Source of the DNA: Bacteroidota bacterium
Lineage (GTDB): Bacteria; Bacteroidota; Bacteroidia; Chitinophagales; Chitinophagaceae
Direction of reading: 5' to 3'
DNA length: 64,000 bases
Assembly (NCBI GenBank): GCA_947460595.1
Contig: CANHGS010000003.1
Coordinates: 50,707 to 114,706, forward strand
Part shown: positions 53,433 through 62,202 of the stretch, in pieces
Layout of the letters: the number at the start of each line of letters is the position of its first letter
Position numbering within the stretch: the stretch's first letter is position 1
Notes under the pieces: model-generated
Databases searched by the model: none
Told to the model about the DNA's origin: nothing
The model's input: the letters and a program-made list of their open reading frames with translations, nothing else
Made by a program: the position numbers and the translations under genes

Positions 53433-53789
53433 TCAAGACAACAAAACCTCCGCCGGAATATTCAACTCCTGATGAAAAAGTTTAGCTAACTCCAAGGTAA
53501 GCGGTTTTTTCTTATTCAATAATGCAGATACATATCCTTTACTCCCAAACTTCCCTACCAAGTCTTTATTCTTCAAACCAATCTCATCCATTCTAATTCT
53601 AATAGCATCAATAGGATCAGGCATAGGAATGGGATAATTAGTATCCTCATATTGTTTAATCAATAAAAGTGCAACTTCTACCTTATTACCCTCTGGAGTA
53701 TTCGGTTTCACTTTTTTATCAAACATGGAATCTACCCAATCTAAGTAAGCATCATATTGTTTCTTGGTCTTGATCAATTTGAGTTCCAT
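53433..53789 (-). CDS. Orphan HigA-like antitoxin / XRE regulator
   Basis: The 118 residues start with helices (LKLIKTKKQYDAYLDWVDSMF, EVALLLIKQYE) and end with an XRE DNA-binding domain: DAIRIRMDEIGLKNKDLVGKFGSKGYVSALLNKKKPLTLELAKLFHQEL. The layout is that of HigA-type antitoxins with an N-terminal toxin-binding part. No HigB/RelE-type toxin is next to it; the neighbour at 53816 encodes a monooxygenase. It may be a remnant or a stand-alone regulator. Confidence 0.85.
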   Translation of the reverse strand: MELKLIKTKKQYDAYLDWVDSMFDKKVKPNTPEGNKVEVALLLIKQYEDTNYPIPMPDPIDAIRIRMDEIGLKNKDLVGKFGSKGYVSALLNKKKPLTLELAKLFHQELNIPAEVLLS

Positions 53790-53815
53790 AGTTATTTCAT
53801 TTAAGCCTGCTTACC

Positions 53816-54865
53816 TTAACCCAACTCCACCCCCATCTGAGTCTGCTTATACTTTTCTATTCTTTGATGCATCACTTTAAACCAAAGTGGCGGAACCAGA
53901 CTAAGTAAAAGCATACCTGGATAGCCGGTAGGCATTTGTGGACTTTCATCAAAATGTCTGAGTATTTGATACTTTCTACTAGCCATATAATGATGATCCG
54001 AATGCCTAGAAAGCTCTAATAAAATTAGTCTTCCCAATGGATGGTTAGAGTTCCAAGAATGAATGGGCATGGTGCGTTCGTAGGTATTGCCATTCATTTT
54101 TCTTCTTAGACCATAGTGCTCTATATAGTTTACGGTTTCCAATAACAAAATGCCAATAAAAGCCCCAACTATAAAAAACAATAAAGTGGCAAGTCCAAAA
54201 ATCAGCCCAATTAAAACAAGCAAGATCAACTGAACTAATTGATAGACCAACATTTCATTTTTAATACTCCAAAAAACATGCTTTTTCTTCTTTAATCTTT
54301 CTGATTCTATATGCCATGCAGAAATATAACTACCCAGAATAGTTCTAACATAAAATGCATATACCGTTTCTCCATATCTGCTTGAAGCTGGGTCTTCATG
54401 AGTAGATACATTTTTATGGTGACCCCGATTGTGTTCAATAAAAAAATGCATATAAAGCGTAGAGAGCAATAATAGTTTACTCATGAGTTGCTCATGCTTT
54501 GTTGTTCTATGACCCAATTCATGCGCGGCATTAATACCCAATATGCCACAAGCCATTCCATATGCAGTTGTTGCGCCAATCTTATAGGATAATGAAAGAC
54601 TTTCATTGCTTACCTGAACCAAAAAATAAACCATTATCAAATATTGTAACGGCACTAGGCCATAAAGCATCCAATCATAGACTTTATTTTCCTTTTCTAG
54701 TTCTTCTTCAATTTTGGATAAATTGGCAGTAGAGCCTTTGGTGAATAATTCAAGCAAAGGAATTACAACAAATAAGAAAATGATTGCTGCATAAGAAAGA
54801 TTATTTTCAACATAGAGTGAAACTAGAACAATCAACGGTGTTGTATAGGCTAATATGAATTTCAT
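53816..54865 (-). CDS. alkB: AlkB-type alkane 1-monooxygenase (membrane di-iron)
   Basis: The 349-residue protein has about six helices and the His-box motifs of alkane hydroxylases: HELGH (115-119), EHNRGHH (144-150), NYIEHYGL (246-253) and RHSDHH (287-292). These bind the di-iron centre that oxidises the terminal carbon of alkanes or related fatty chains. No rubredoxin or reductase gene is nearby, so electron partners would come from elsewhere. Xylene or fatty-acid substrates are also possible within the family. Confidence 0.9.
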   Translation of the reverse strand: MKFILAYTTPLIVLVSLYVENNLSYAAIIFLFVVIPLLELFTKGSTANLSKIEEELEKENKVYDWMLYGLVPLQYLIMVYFLVQVSNESLSLSYKIGATTAYGMACGILGINAAHELGHRTTKHEQLMSKLLLLSTLYMHFFIEHNRGHHKNVSTHEDPASSRYGETVYAFYVRTILGSYISAWHIESERLKKKKHVFWSIKNEMLVYQLVQLILLVLIGLIFGLATLLFFIVGAFIGILLLETVNYIEHYGLRRKMNGNTYERTMPIHSWNSNHPLGRLILLELSRHSDHHYMASRKYQILRHFDESPQMPTGYPGMLLLSLVPPLWFKVMHQRIEKYKQTQMGVELG

Positions 54866-54895
54866 CTGTTTTCAATTTAGCTAAAATATTGATCC

Positions 54896-54903
54896 TATCT
54901 TTG
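54896..54903 (+). promoter_or_regulatory. Possible -7 box TATCTTTG for the SDR gene
   Basis: TATCTTTG (TAnnTTTG) lies 22 bases before the ATG at 54925. No TTG at the standard distance was found. Confidence 0.45.
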
Positions 54904-54924
54904 AATTAATTCCAAAAAATATCC

Positions 54925-55596
54925 ATGCAACCAACAACCATACTCATCACGGGCTCTAGTCAAGGAATTGGAAAAGCATTATCACAACTATTTCTTGAAA
55001 AAGGTTATCAAGTAATGGGAACCAGTCGTTCTGGAAAAATAAAGATCAGCCATCCCGCATTTGAATCAATGCCGCTAGACCTTACACAAATGGAAAGTAT
55101 CAAAGCATTTGAAGCCCAAATAGCCAACAAGGGAGTTAAATTTGACATCTTAATTAACAACGCTGGCATTGGACCTGATCTAGGGACTAGTTTTCCAGAA
55201 GAAGCCAGTTTTGACCAAACCTTTGATGTAAATGTAAAGGGTCAAGTGTTCTTTACGGAAGCCATGATCAACCACCTAAATAAGGGAGCCAAGCTCATCA
55301 ATGTCTCTTCCAAAATGGGTTCTATTGAACAATGCGTTGGCACTGATTCCGTTGCTTACAGAATGTCAAAGACCGCTCTAAATATGTATACCAAAATCCT
55401 GACCAATAGGTATGCTGGTCAGTTTCAGATTGCCACCCTTCATCCAGGTTGGGTCAGAACCAATATCTCAGGAGACAGTAGCAAAGGCAGGTATTCCCCA
55501 GAAGAATCCGCAGCTATGATCTATGATTTTGTTGCCAGTAATTTTAAAAGCGGCATTTTCTGGAATGTAGAAACAACTTCAGAAAATGTCTGGTAA
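54925..55596 (+). CDS. Short-chain dehydrogenase/reductase
   Basis: The 223-residue Rossmann enzyme has the NAD(P) loop TGSSQGIG (9-16), NNAGIG (78-83), a catalytic Ser near 128-129 in INVSSKMGS, and Y145-RMS-K149. It is a classical SDR of slightly short length. The Arg in GTSRSGK after beta-2 suggests NADPH use. The divergent neighbour is alkB; the two may share a control region, but a common pathway is inference. Confidence 0.9.
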   Translation: MQPTTILITGSSQGIGKALSQLFLEKGYQVMGTSRSGKIKISHPAFESMPLDLTQMESIKAFEAQIANKGVKFDILINNAGIGPDLGTSFPEEASFDQTFDVNVKGQVFFTEAMINHLNKGAKLINVSSKMGSIEQCVGTDSVAYRMSKTALNMYTKILTNRYAGQFQIATLHPGWVRTNISGDSSKGRYSPEESAAMIYDFVASNFKSGIFWNVETTSENVW

Positions 55597-55617
55597 TTAA
55601 AATATATAGCTGCTAGT

Positions 55618-56022
55618 TTACTTATATACCACAGTGAAAGTTTGTGTTGAATTATTATTGTTATTAGAAGCGGAGGTGACTTTTATAGTAACATTATTCC
55701 AATGCTGTTGAACCATATTAGTTACCGTCAATAAATTTTTTGACAAATTACTAGTAATCGTCTGATTCTGAACTACCGCACTACTCACTTGATCTGTGGT
55801 GGTTATATCAATTTTGATACCCGCGGTAGGCATGGTGGAATTGAGTGTTAGGTTTACGGCAAAATTACTAGAAGTGGATACACTGTTATTGGTTGCATCA
55901 ATAGTAAATGCAATTGGCTGCTCTTGTGGCGCTTGGTTAGATGAACCTCCTCCATTATCAGACTTGCTACATCCAATAGCCAAAAGGGAGATCATCAATA
56001 AAAATTTGAAATATTTTTTCAT
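55618..56022 (-). CDS. Small lipoprotein with one Ig-like domain, unknown function
   Basis: The 134 residues have a lipoprotein signal ending at Cys18 (LLAIGCSKSD), a Gly/Ser/Pro/Gln-rich linker, and ~90 residues that look like a beta-sandwich (SNFAVNLTLNSTMPTAGIKIDI, TSASNNNNNSTQTFTVVYK). No catalytic motif is seen. It lies nine bases after the NHL protein gene in reading order, so the two are probably cotranscribed and possibly act together at the surface. Confidence 0.7.
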   Translation of the reverse strand: MKKYFKFLLMISLLAIGCSKSDNGGGSSNQAPQEQPIAFTIDATNNSVSTSSNFAVNLTLNSTMPTAGIKIDITTTDQVSSAVVQNQTITSNLSKNLLTVTNMVQQHWNNVTIKVTSASNNNNNSTQTFTVVYK

Positions 56023-56031
56023 TTTTAATAA

Positions 56032-59000
56032 TTAATGCGTGATAATTAATTGTAAAGCCTGATTATAAGAGTTACCAATCACTTTCAAAACATAATTGCC
56101 GCTAGCATATTTTGAAACTGGAATTATGGTGTTTACGTTTTTAGACTTTAGTTCTTTTATAATCCTTCCATTAAAATCAATTAATTGAATTTTAAGTTCT
56201 ACAGTTGGAGTCTGCATAAAATGAACCTGCACATTAGATCTAGCTGGATTAGGATACAAACTGGCTTGGTGATTACTTGGTGTTGACACTGGCACATTAA
56301 TGGCTGTTACAATCAATTTAAAGCTATCGCTTTCATTTTTACATCCATTTGCATCGCTGATACTCAATTTGTAATTGCCTATATCTATGGGCTTATAACT
56401 TGCGGTTGTAGCCCCTGTAATTTTGGAATTGTTTAATAACCATTGATAGGATACCCCTGTTGCAGCTGTTAGAAACTGTACCCCATTCCAGCTAATACTT
56501 GGTTTGGCAGGTTGAGGTAAAGTAGTTATGGTTACTGAGTTAGAAACTGGGCTTTTACATCCATTAGCATCTATGATAATGGTATTGTATGAGTTGGCAG
56601 TTTTAACAGCAAATGTTTTTTGCGTAGCACCTGGAATAAGAACATTATTACCATACCAATTATTCCCTGTATTAACTGAAGAGGTTAGTAAAACACTATC
56701 GCCTGTACAAAAACTAGTATTAGAACTGGCTGCTATACTTGCTGCAGCAGGTAACGCATTAACGGTCAATTTAAATACGGCAGAATTTGCAGTACCACAT
56801 CCATTAGTAGCAGTAACTGTGAAATTACCCGATTGAGAGGCTATATAGGTAGACGCATTTGCAGCACTTATGGCAACTGCGTCTTTGAACCACTGTATAC
56901 CAGTGCCAACACTACTAGTAAGTGTTAAATTATTTCCAGCGCAAATAGCAGTTACTGACCCTACACTTGTAATAATTGGTGTAACCGGAGGAGTAGTTTC
57001 AACTGTTATAGGAATACTATTTGAAATAGCGCTTGGGCAACCATTTACCGTAGAAATTACCGTATAAGTACCAGCACTAGTAGCTGACCCTAGAACATTC
57101 AAAGTAGCAGCAGTTGCAGCGCTTATAACAATTCCATCTTTAAACCATTGATTACCCGTTGTAGCAGAACTTGTAAGGGTTGCAGTCCCACTCAAACAGA
57201 TTCCCGTAATATTATTTTGTGCTGTAATAGTAGGTGTTGCAGGTAAGGGAACGGATGTTACTGCTACTGGCAATGACAAAGAAGAACAACCTCCTATATT
57301 AGTAGTTGCAACCGAGTAATTGCCTGTTGAACTTGCAGTATAGGATACTGATATGGCTCCATTGATAGCTACCCCATCTTTATACCATTGATAGTTAGCG
57401 TTTGTATTGCTGGTCATAACAATACTTCCTCCTGCACAAAAAGTACTAGAAGTGCTTGCACTAATTGTTGGCTTAGCAGGTGCCGCTGCAACAGAATCTC
57501 TAAAAATAGTTGTTCTTGATCCTGCAGAAGTAGAAGCAACTTGAATGGTTCCCGAATTAATCCCCACAGGTGAGCTGGAACTAACTCTTGTATATATTTT
57601 GGTTGGTGAAACAATTCCACCAACTGCATTGATAGATACACTGCTAGCAAAACCACTAGTCGGGCTCAAAGAAACCTCATGCAATAGATTTCCTGTAACA
57701 ATAATAGGCGCAATTAAATTGGAACCAGATACTTCAAAACTTTGAGCTGCTGAAACATTCCCAAAGCAAGAAGTAAATCCAGCAAGCACACCAGCTTCCG
57801 GAATAGAAATGTCTATATTGGGGCTATAACTAATTTTCCGAATCACATTGAAATTAGGGATTGAAATGTAGACATTATTTAATTTGTCAACTGTTAAGAA
57901 TGATGGACTTAATGTGGCATTGGTAGCCAAACCTCCATCACCTTCATTTCCAGATATTCCTGAGCCTCCAATGGTAGAAATAATTCCTGTTTTTATATCT
58001 ACTTTCCTGATTCTTGCACCATCCACAAAATAAAGATTCCCAGATGCATCAGTGGCAATAGAACTAATACCTCCAATTTGGGCTGCAGTAGCCACCCCCC
58101 CGTCTCCACTAAAACCGCCAATTCCCGTACCGGCTATTGTAGTGATAATATTTGTTCCGGCAGCCACTTTTCTAATCCTGAAATTGCTTGCATCTCCAAA
58201 ATAAAGATTCCCCAATGGATCAATGGTTAAACTAGAAACAGATCCAATACTAGCAGCAAGTGCTTGCCCCCCATCTCCACTGAATCCATTGGTTTTATTT
58301 CCAACAATGGTATTAATCAAATTATTTGAGATAGTGATTTTTCGAATACAAAATCTATTTCTGTCAACTACGTAAACATTACCTGTAGCATCAGTAGCAA
58401 TTTGTGAACCATTATTAATTAAAGCAGTTGACGCAGGTATGCCTTCAGCGGGATTTGAACCCATTCCAGCAAAACTACTCACAGCGCCAGTACTTCTATT
58501 GATTTTTACAATAAAGTTTGCAGACTGTGCATAAATATTGGCCCCTGTTGGATCAAGCGCAATTGATGAGTTAGGCGTAATTACTAATTGCGATGCTGGT
58601 ATAGTTGATCCTGTTCCCGGAAAACCTCCACTGCCTGAGCCCGTTCCGGCCAAAGTACTTATATTCCCATTTGAATTATTGATGATTCTGAGTAAGTAAT
58701 TATTACCATCTACAAAAACCAGGTCTCCTTGTGCATTTGTAATCATTCTTTGAGGGGTATTTAGCATTGCGTTTTTAGCGGGACCTCCATCACCACTAAA
58801 ACTACCTATTCCAGCAATGGTGTTGATGATTTGAGTAATTGCATCCACCTTTCTAATTCTGTAGTTGAGTCTATCTGCAATAAATAGATTGCCCAAAGAA
58901 TCTAGCGCACATGAATAAGGATTATTTAGTCCGGCTTCATTTGACAATCCACCATCACCGCAAAATCCAGTTCCACAGGTTCCATTTAAACCAACAATGG

Positions 59001-59922
59001 TAGATACTATGCCAGTAGTTGAATTAATTTTCCTAATAAACATTCCACCAGTAATAAAGTAAATATTATTAAATTTATCATTGGTTACATATTGAACTTG
59101 TTGAAGCTTTGCTGTAGCAGCTAAACCTCCTTCACCATCTATAGCTGTGGAAGAAGTTCCATCACCCATAATAGTACTAATAATACCAGTAGCCGCTACA
59201 ATTCTCCTAATCCTATAATTATTATTATCCGCGATAATAATATTACCGTTTTCATCTACTTTAATACTTGTGGGGTTTCTTAATTGTGCAGTAGTGGCCA
59301 GTGCACCGTCTCCTGAGTAGCCCGCAACACCAGTTCCGGCAATGGTTGTAATTATTCCATTTGAGGCTGCTATTTTTCTAACCACAGACACCCCCCTATC
59401 AAGTAAATATATATTTCCAGCAGCATCAATATCAATGGCTGCGATTGACGTAAACTGTGCTGCTGATGCTGGACCACCGTCACCAGAATATCCAGACACC
59501 GTTAATCCAGCAATAGTTGTAACAATACCTGTAGTTGCCGTTATTTTTCTTACCGTGTTTGCATCTATTAAATAGCAGTTCCCTTTTTTATCTGTAGTAA
59601 AACTTGAAATTGAGCCAAAACTTGCATTTACCGCTAATCCTCCATCCCCAGACAAAGCAACTGCTCCTGTACCTGCAAAATTTGAAAGTATGCCCGTTTT
59701 GGAATCAATTCTTCTAATATAATTTGCTTCACAAAAAAGCAAACTTCCTGTAGAGTCAAATCCTGTGCCTCTTAATTGAAAAATCTGACCTTGTGATGCA
59801 GGCCCACCAATACCAGGCGCATAAATTCCAGCTACTTTTGTGATAATTTGACCATGCAGTTGGTTTTGAAGTAAAACGCCTACAAGGAAATACAAACCAA
59901 ATAGTAAAACTCTAGCTTTCAT
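56032..59922 (-). CDS. Large NHL/Ig-like cell-surface protein with T9SS sorting tail
   Basis: This 1296-residue protein has a signal peptide (residues 1-24), then about a dozen NHL-type repeats to ~residue 700 (units of ~55 residues such as IAGTGVAGYSGDGALATTAQLRNP, VDENGNIIIADNNNYRIRRI), an Ig-like stretch, four to five Ig-like repeats with FCAGGSIVMTSNTNANYQWYKDG, and a C-terminal region starting SLYPNPARSNVQVHF and ending in a hydrophobic strand, the T9SS type A sorting signal. NHL propellers bind glycans, proteins or RNA; here adhesion or binding at the surface is inference. The repeat-rich DNA is an assembly risk. Confidence 0.88.
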   Translation of the reverse strand: MKARVLLFGLYFLVGVLLQNQLHGQIITKVAGIYAPGIGGPASQGQIFQLRGTGFDSTGSLLFCEANYIRRIDSKTGILSNFAGTGAVALSGDGGLAVNASFGSISSFTTDKKGNCYLIDANTVRKITATTGIVTTIAGLTVSGYSGDGGPASAAQFTSIAAIDIDAAGNIYLLDRGVSVVRKIAASNGIITTIAGTGVAGYSGDGALATTAQLRNPTSIKVDENGNIIIADNNNYRIRRIVAATGIISTIMGDGTSSTAIDGEGGLAATAKLQQVQYVTNDKFNNIYFITGGMFIRKINSTTGIVSTIVGLNGTCGTGFCGDGGLSNEAGLNNPYSCALDSLGNLFIADRLNYRIRKVDAITQIINTIAGIGSFSGDGGPAKNAMLNTPQRMITNAQGDLVFVDGNNYLLRIINNSNGNISTLAGTGSGSGGFPGTGSTIPASQLVITPNSSIALDPTGANIYAQSANFIVKINRSTGAVSSFAGMGSNPAEGIPASTALINNGSQIATDATGNVYVVDRNRFCIRKITISNNLINTIVGNKTNGFSGDGGQALAASIGSVSSLTIDPLGNLYFGDASNFRIRKVAAGTNIITTIAGTGIGGFSGDGGVATAAQIGGISSIATDASGNLYFVDGARIRKVDIKTGIISTIGGSGISGNEGDGGLATNATLSPSFLTVDKLNNVYISIPNFNVIRKISYSPNIDISIPEAGVLAGFTSCFGNVSAAQSFEVSGSNLIAPIIVTGNLLHEVSLSPTSGFASSVSINAVGGIVSPTKIYTRVSSSSPVGINSGTIQVASTSAGSRTTIFRDSVAAAPAKPTISASTSSTFCAGGSIVMTSNTNANYQWYKDGVAINGAISVSYTASSTGNYSVATTNIGGCSSLSLPVAVTSVPLPATPTITAQNNITGICLSGTATLTSSATTGNQWFKDGIVISAATAATLNVLGSATSAGTYTVISTVNGCPSAISNSIPITVETTPPVTPIITSVGSVTAICAGNNLTLTSSVGTGIQWFKDAVAISAANASTYIASQSGNFTVTATNGCGTANSAVFKLTVNALPAAASIAASSNTSFCTGDSVLLTSSVNTGNNWYGNNVLIPGATQKTFAVKTANSYNTIIIDANGCKSPVSNSVTITTLPQPAKPSISWNGVQFLTAATGVSYQWLLNNSKITGATTASYKPIDIGNYKLSISDANGCKNESDSFKLIVTAINVPVSTPSNHQASLYPNPARSNVQVHFMQTPTVELKIQLIDFNGRIIKELKSKNVNTIIPVSKYASGNYVLKVIGNSYNQALQLIITH

Positions 59923-60328
59923 AAAATTACTTTAGCGTCCTATAATTAGAACATTTTTGGAAATTGATTGGATTGGATAAACTAAATAGGGATATTGCAT
60001 CCATCCACCAGTCCGTCCCAAACACAAAGTGGCCATGGATTGGGACAATTACACAAATTTGTAATTACAGGTGACTTTTAATTGGAAATAGGTAAGTATG
60101 CAGGTTACGGTAACGGATATTTCCTTTTTTGTTCAGTAATTTTATATAAAACCAATTGATTGGTTCTACAAATTTGTCTTTGGCAAAGGAGGATCCTGCT
60201 CTAGTTAATAGTTCTTATAATGAACCTTAAAGCCACAATGGTAAAATTATTAGCGTTTGCAGCAAATGAAAAACGATAGTGGAAACATGAGTCTTGACTT
60301 TGCTGACTTATTCTTTTACTTAAATTTT
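59923..60328. other. Gene-free stretch upstream of the NHL gene
   Basis: No coding frame of note. A short palindrome ACAAATTTGT lies around 60052-60061. The promoter of the NHL gene should lie here. Confidence 0.4.
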
Positions 60329-60904
60329 TTATTCTAACACAATCTTAGCGTAGCGGACAAATCCAGATGCATAATTGGTTGCTTTAACAACCAATGTATC
60401 TCCTTTCATTTCTGCAACAGGGGCAATGATGGTATTAAATTCCCCTTTGGTACCGCTATAAGAAGCTAAGTTCACGGTGGGAACTAATTCGTCTTTATTG
60501 GCTAATAAGGGTGGGAGCGAAACAATGGTATATAAACCCGTTACATAATTGATATAGGATCTTGTAATATAAGCCACTGTATCGCCCTTGCGAAGCCACC
60601 AATACAAATTGGCTTCCCAGTCAATTTTCTCTGGCGGCAATGGCTCTTTACCATCTGCTAAAATTCTACCTGTAATCCTATGCGTTTGTTGTTTAGAATT
60701 AATATAGAGCAATTTCAAATGATAATACCCTTTACTATCTAAAGGCAGTGCAGCTTTTCCATTCATGGTTAACACCGAATCAATGGTCATAGTATAAGAA
60801 ACTGTTTTGTCTGTTGAACTAGCAGATTTTTGACAACTAGTTATTAAAAAAATAAGTACTGTTAATCCAGAACTAATTATAAAATAGGAAGAAGCGTTTT
60901 TCAT
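60329..60904 (-). CDS. Lipoprotein of unknown function
   Basis: The 191-residue protein has a hydrophobic signal segment and lipobox ending at Cys24 (LIFLITSCQKS). The rest is a soluble, probably beta-rich domain (YHLKLLYINSKQQTHRITGRIL, VKATNYASGFVRYAKIVLE) with no family I recognise. It is followed in reading order by a gene-free stretch, and the MORN-like lipoprotein gene precedes it by 24 bases, so the two are likely cotranscribed. Confidence 0.7.
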   Translation of the reverse strand: MKNASSYFIISSGLTVLIFLITSCQKSASSTDKTVSYTMTIDSVLTMNGKAALPLDSKGYYHLKLLYINSKQQTHRITGRILADGKEPLPPEKIDWEANLYWWLRKGDTVAYITRSYINYVTGLYTIVSLPPLLANKDELVPTVNLASYSGTKGEFNTIIAPVAEMKGDTLVVKATNYASGFVRYAKIVLE

Positions 60905-60928
60905 ACTTATGAAATTATCTTGTACTAT

Positions 60929-61912
60929 CTAAATTCCGGAAGGATTGGGTATCTGGTAAACACGGCTTTTGCTAATCCGTTCAAATACTTCTGGTTTAAA
61001 AATTCTAAATAAATCAATATTGCTGGGCAATTGACCTTCCACAATCTTATCAGATTCAAACTTGACTGCTACTTTTAAATAATGAGTGTCAATGGAAATA
61101 TTAGTAGTATCTGATACTTTCCCATTTTGATAGGAAATATTTCCAGTTATTTTACCGCCGTACACATATTTATCAAGTGAAAGTGTATCTCTTTTACCAA
61201 ACCTAAAATACCATTTTCCTTCTCTTTCCCCACTTTCATTCCATTTTGGTGAATAGCAAAAGTCTGATTTATAAAAATTAGTATCATTTATTACTGGAAT
61301 ATAATAATCATAATAGCTATTAGAAGGTTTGTAAAACTGGTATTTGTCAAAATCATAAAGAATTGTCCAACTGCCCGTTTTTGCACCATGATTAAAATAG
61401 CCTTCCAAGTTAAGATCAACTTTAAGTTTATCAAAGTCAAAACCCTCGGTTACTTCTTCGGCTTTACTTAAAGAACGTTCAATTTTCCAATAACCATCTT
61501 TTTTACCATTGACATAATTCCCTTCTGTTCCAAATTTTTTATATGGACCATTCAAGACACCTGCTTTGTATGTCTCTTTGATAATTACATCGTTATGGTA
61601 TTCAGGCAATGATGAATACTCTAATTTTTCACCGTCTAATTCTCCATTTTTATAATTCTCAACCTTAGTAATATAGGTTCTGTATTTAGGATCATCATTA
61701 TAAAAAACCATTTTGCCGTTACGCTCCCCATCTTCAATATTACACTCAACGTCAGGTTTACCATCAGATCCTAGGTCTATTAATAACCCAGAATAGAGTT
61801 TTCCATTATGGTATAATTTGCCATTTTCCATAACCACTTCTGAAACCAATAATTTGCTTTTACAGGAAAAAAATAAAACAGAGAATACTGCCAACAAATA
61901 GATTCGATTCAT
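60929..61912 (-). CDS. MORN-repeat-like lipoprotein
   Basis: The 327 residues start with a lipoprotein signal ending at Cys17 (VLFFSCKSK). Successive units have the MORN form YxNGxxxGxxxxYxxNG: GERNGKMVFYNDD, YKNGELDGEKLEY, YKAGVLNGPYKKF, YVNGKKDGYWKIE and later GAKTGSWTILY, SGEREGKWYFRF. Such proteins are common in Bacteroidota as surface or periplasmic proteins; the function is unknown. It may act with the downstream lipoprotein. Confidence 0.82.
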   Translation of the reverse strand: MNRIYLLAVFSVLFFSCKSKLLVSEVVMENGKLYHNGKLYSGLLIDLGSDGKPDVECNIEDGERNGKMVFYNDDPKYRTYITKVENYKNGELDGEKLEYSSLPEYHNDVIIKETYKAGVLNGPYKKFGTEGNYVNGKKDGYWKIERSLSKAEEVTEGFDFDKLKVDLNLEGYFNHGAKTGSWTILYDFDKYQFYKPSNSYYDYYIPVINDTNFYKSDFCYSPKWNESGEREGKWYFRFGKRDTLSLDKYVYGGKITGNISYQNGKVSDTTNISIDTHYLKVAVKFESDKIVEGQLPSNIDLFRIFKPEVFERISKSRVYQIPNPSGI

Positions 61913-62202
61913 AATTTCTTTGATTAAATGATTGATGACTAAAGTCCGTAGCTGCCTAAATAAAGATTAGGATTTCTAAAATTCTTTAAATCAGGGGCTT
62001 AAATAGCCAATTGGGTTACCATATAGGTTAATAGATTGGTAAGTAACTAAAAAGATTGTGGGATTGTAGGTACATGTTAACTGAAGAAGGAGTAGCGGTA
62101 CCTAATCAAGTAGGTACTACTTTAGAAAAGGGACAAAAATGATCTATTTATTCTCGGGCCATCGTAAAATCAGGGTTATATTTAAAGCAAGATTTTTTGC
62201 TT

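Noticed and set aside
53433..54865. Toxin-antitoxin pair with the gene at 53816 as toxin
   Set aside because: That gene carries all His boxes of an alkane monooxygenase and has no resemblance to a toxin.
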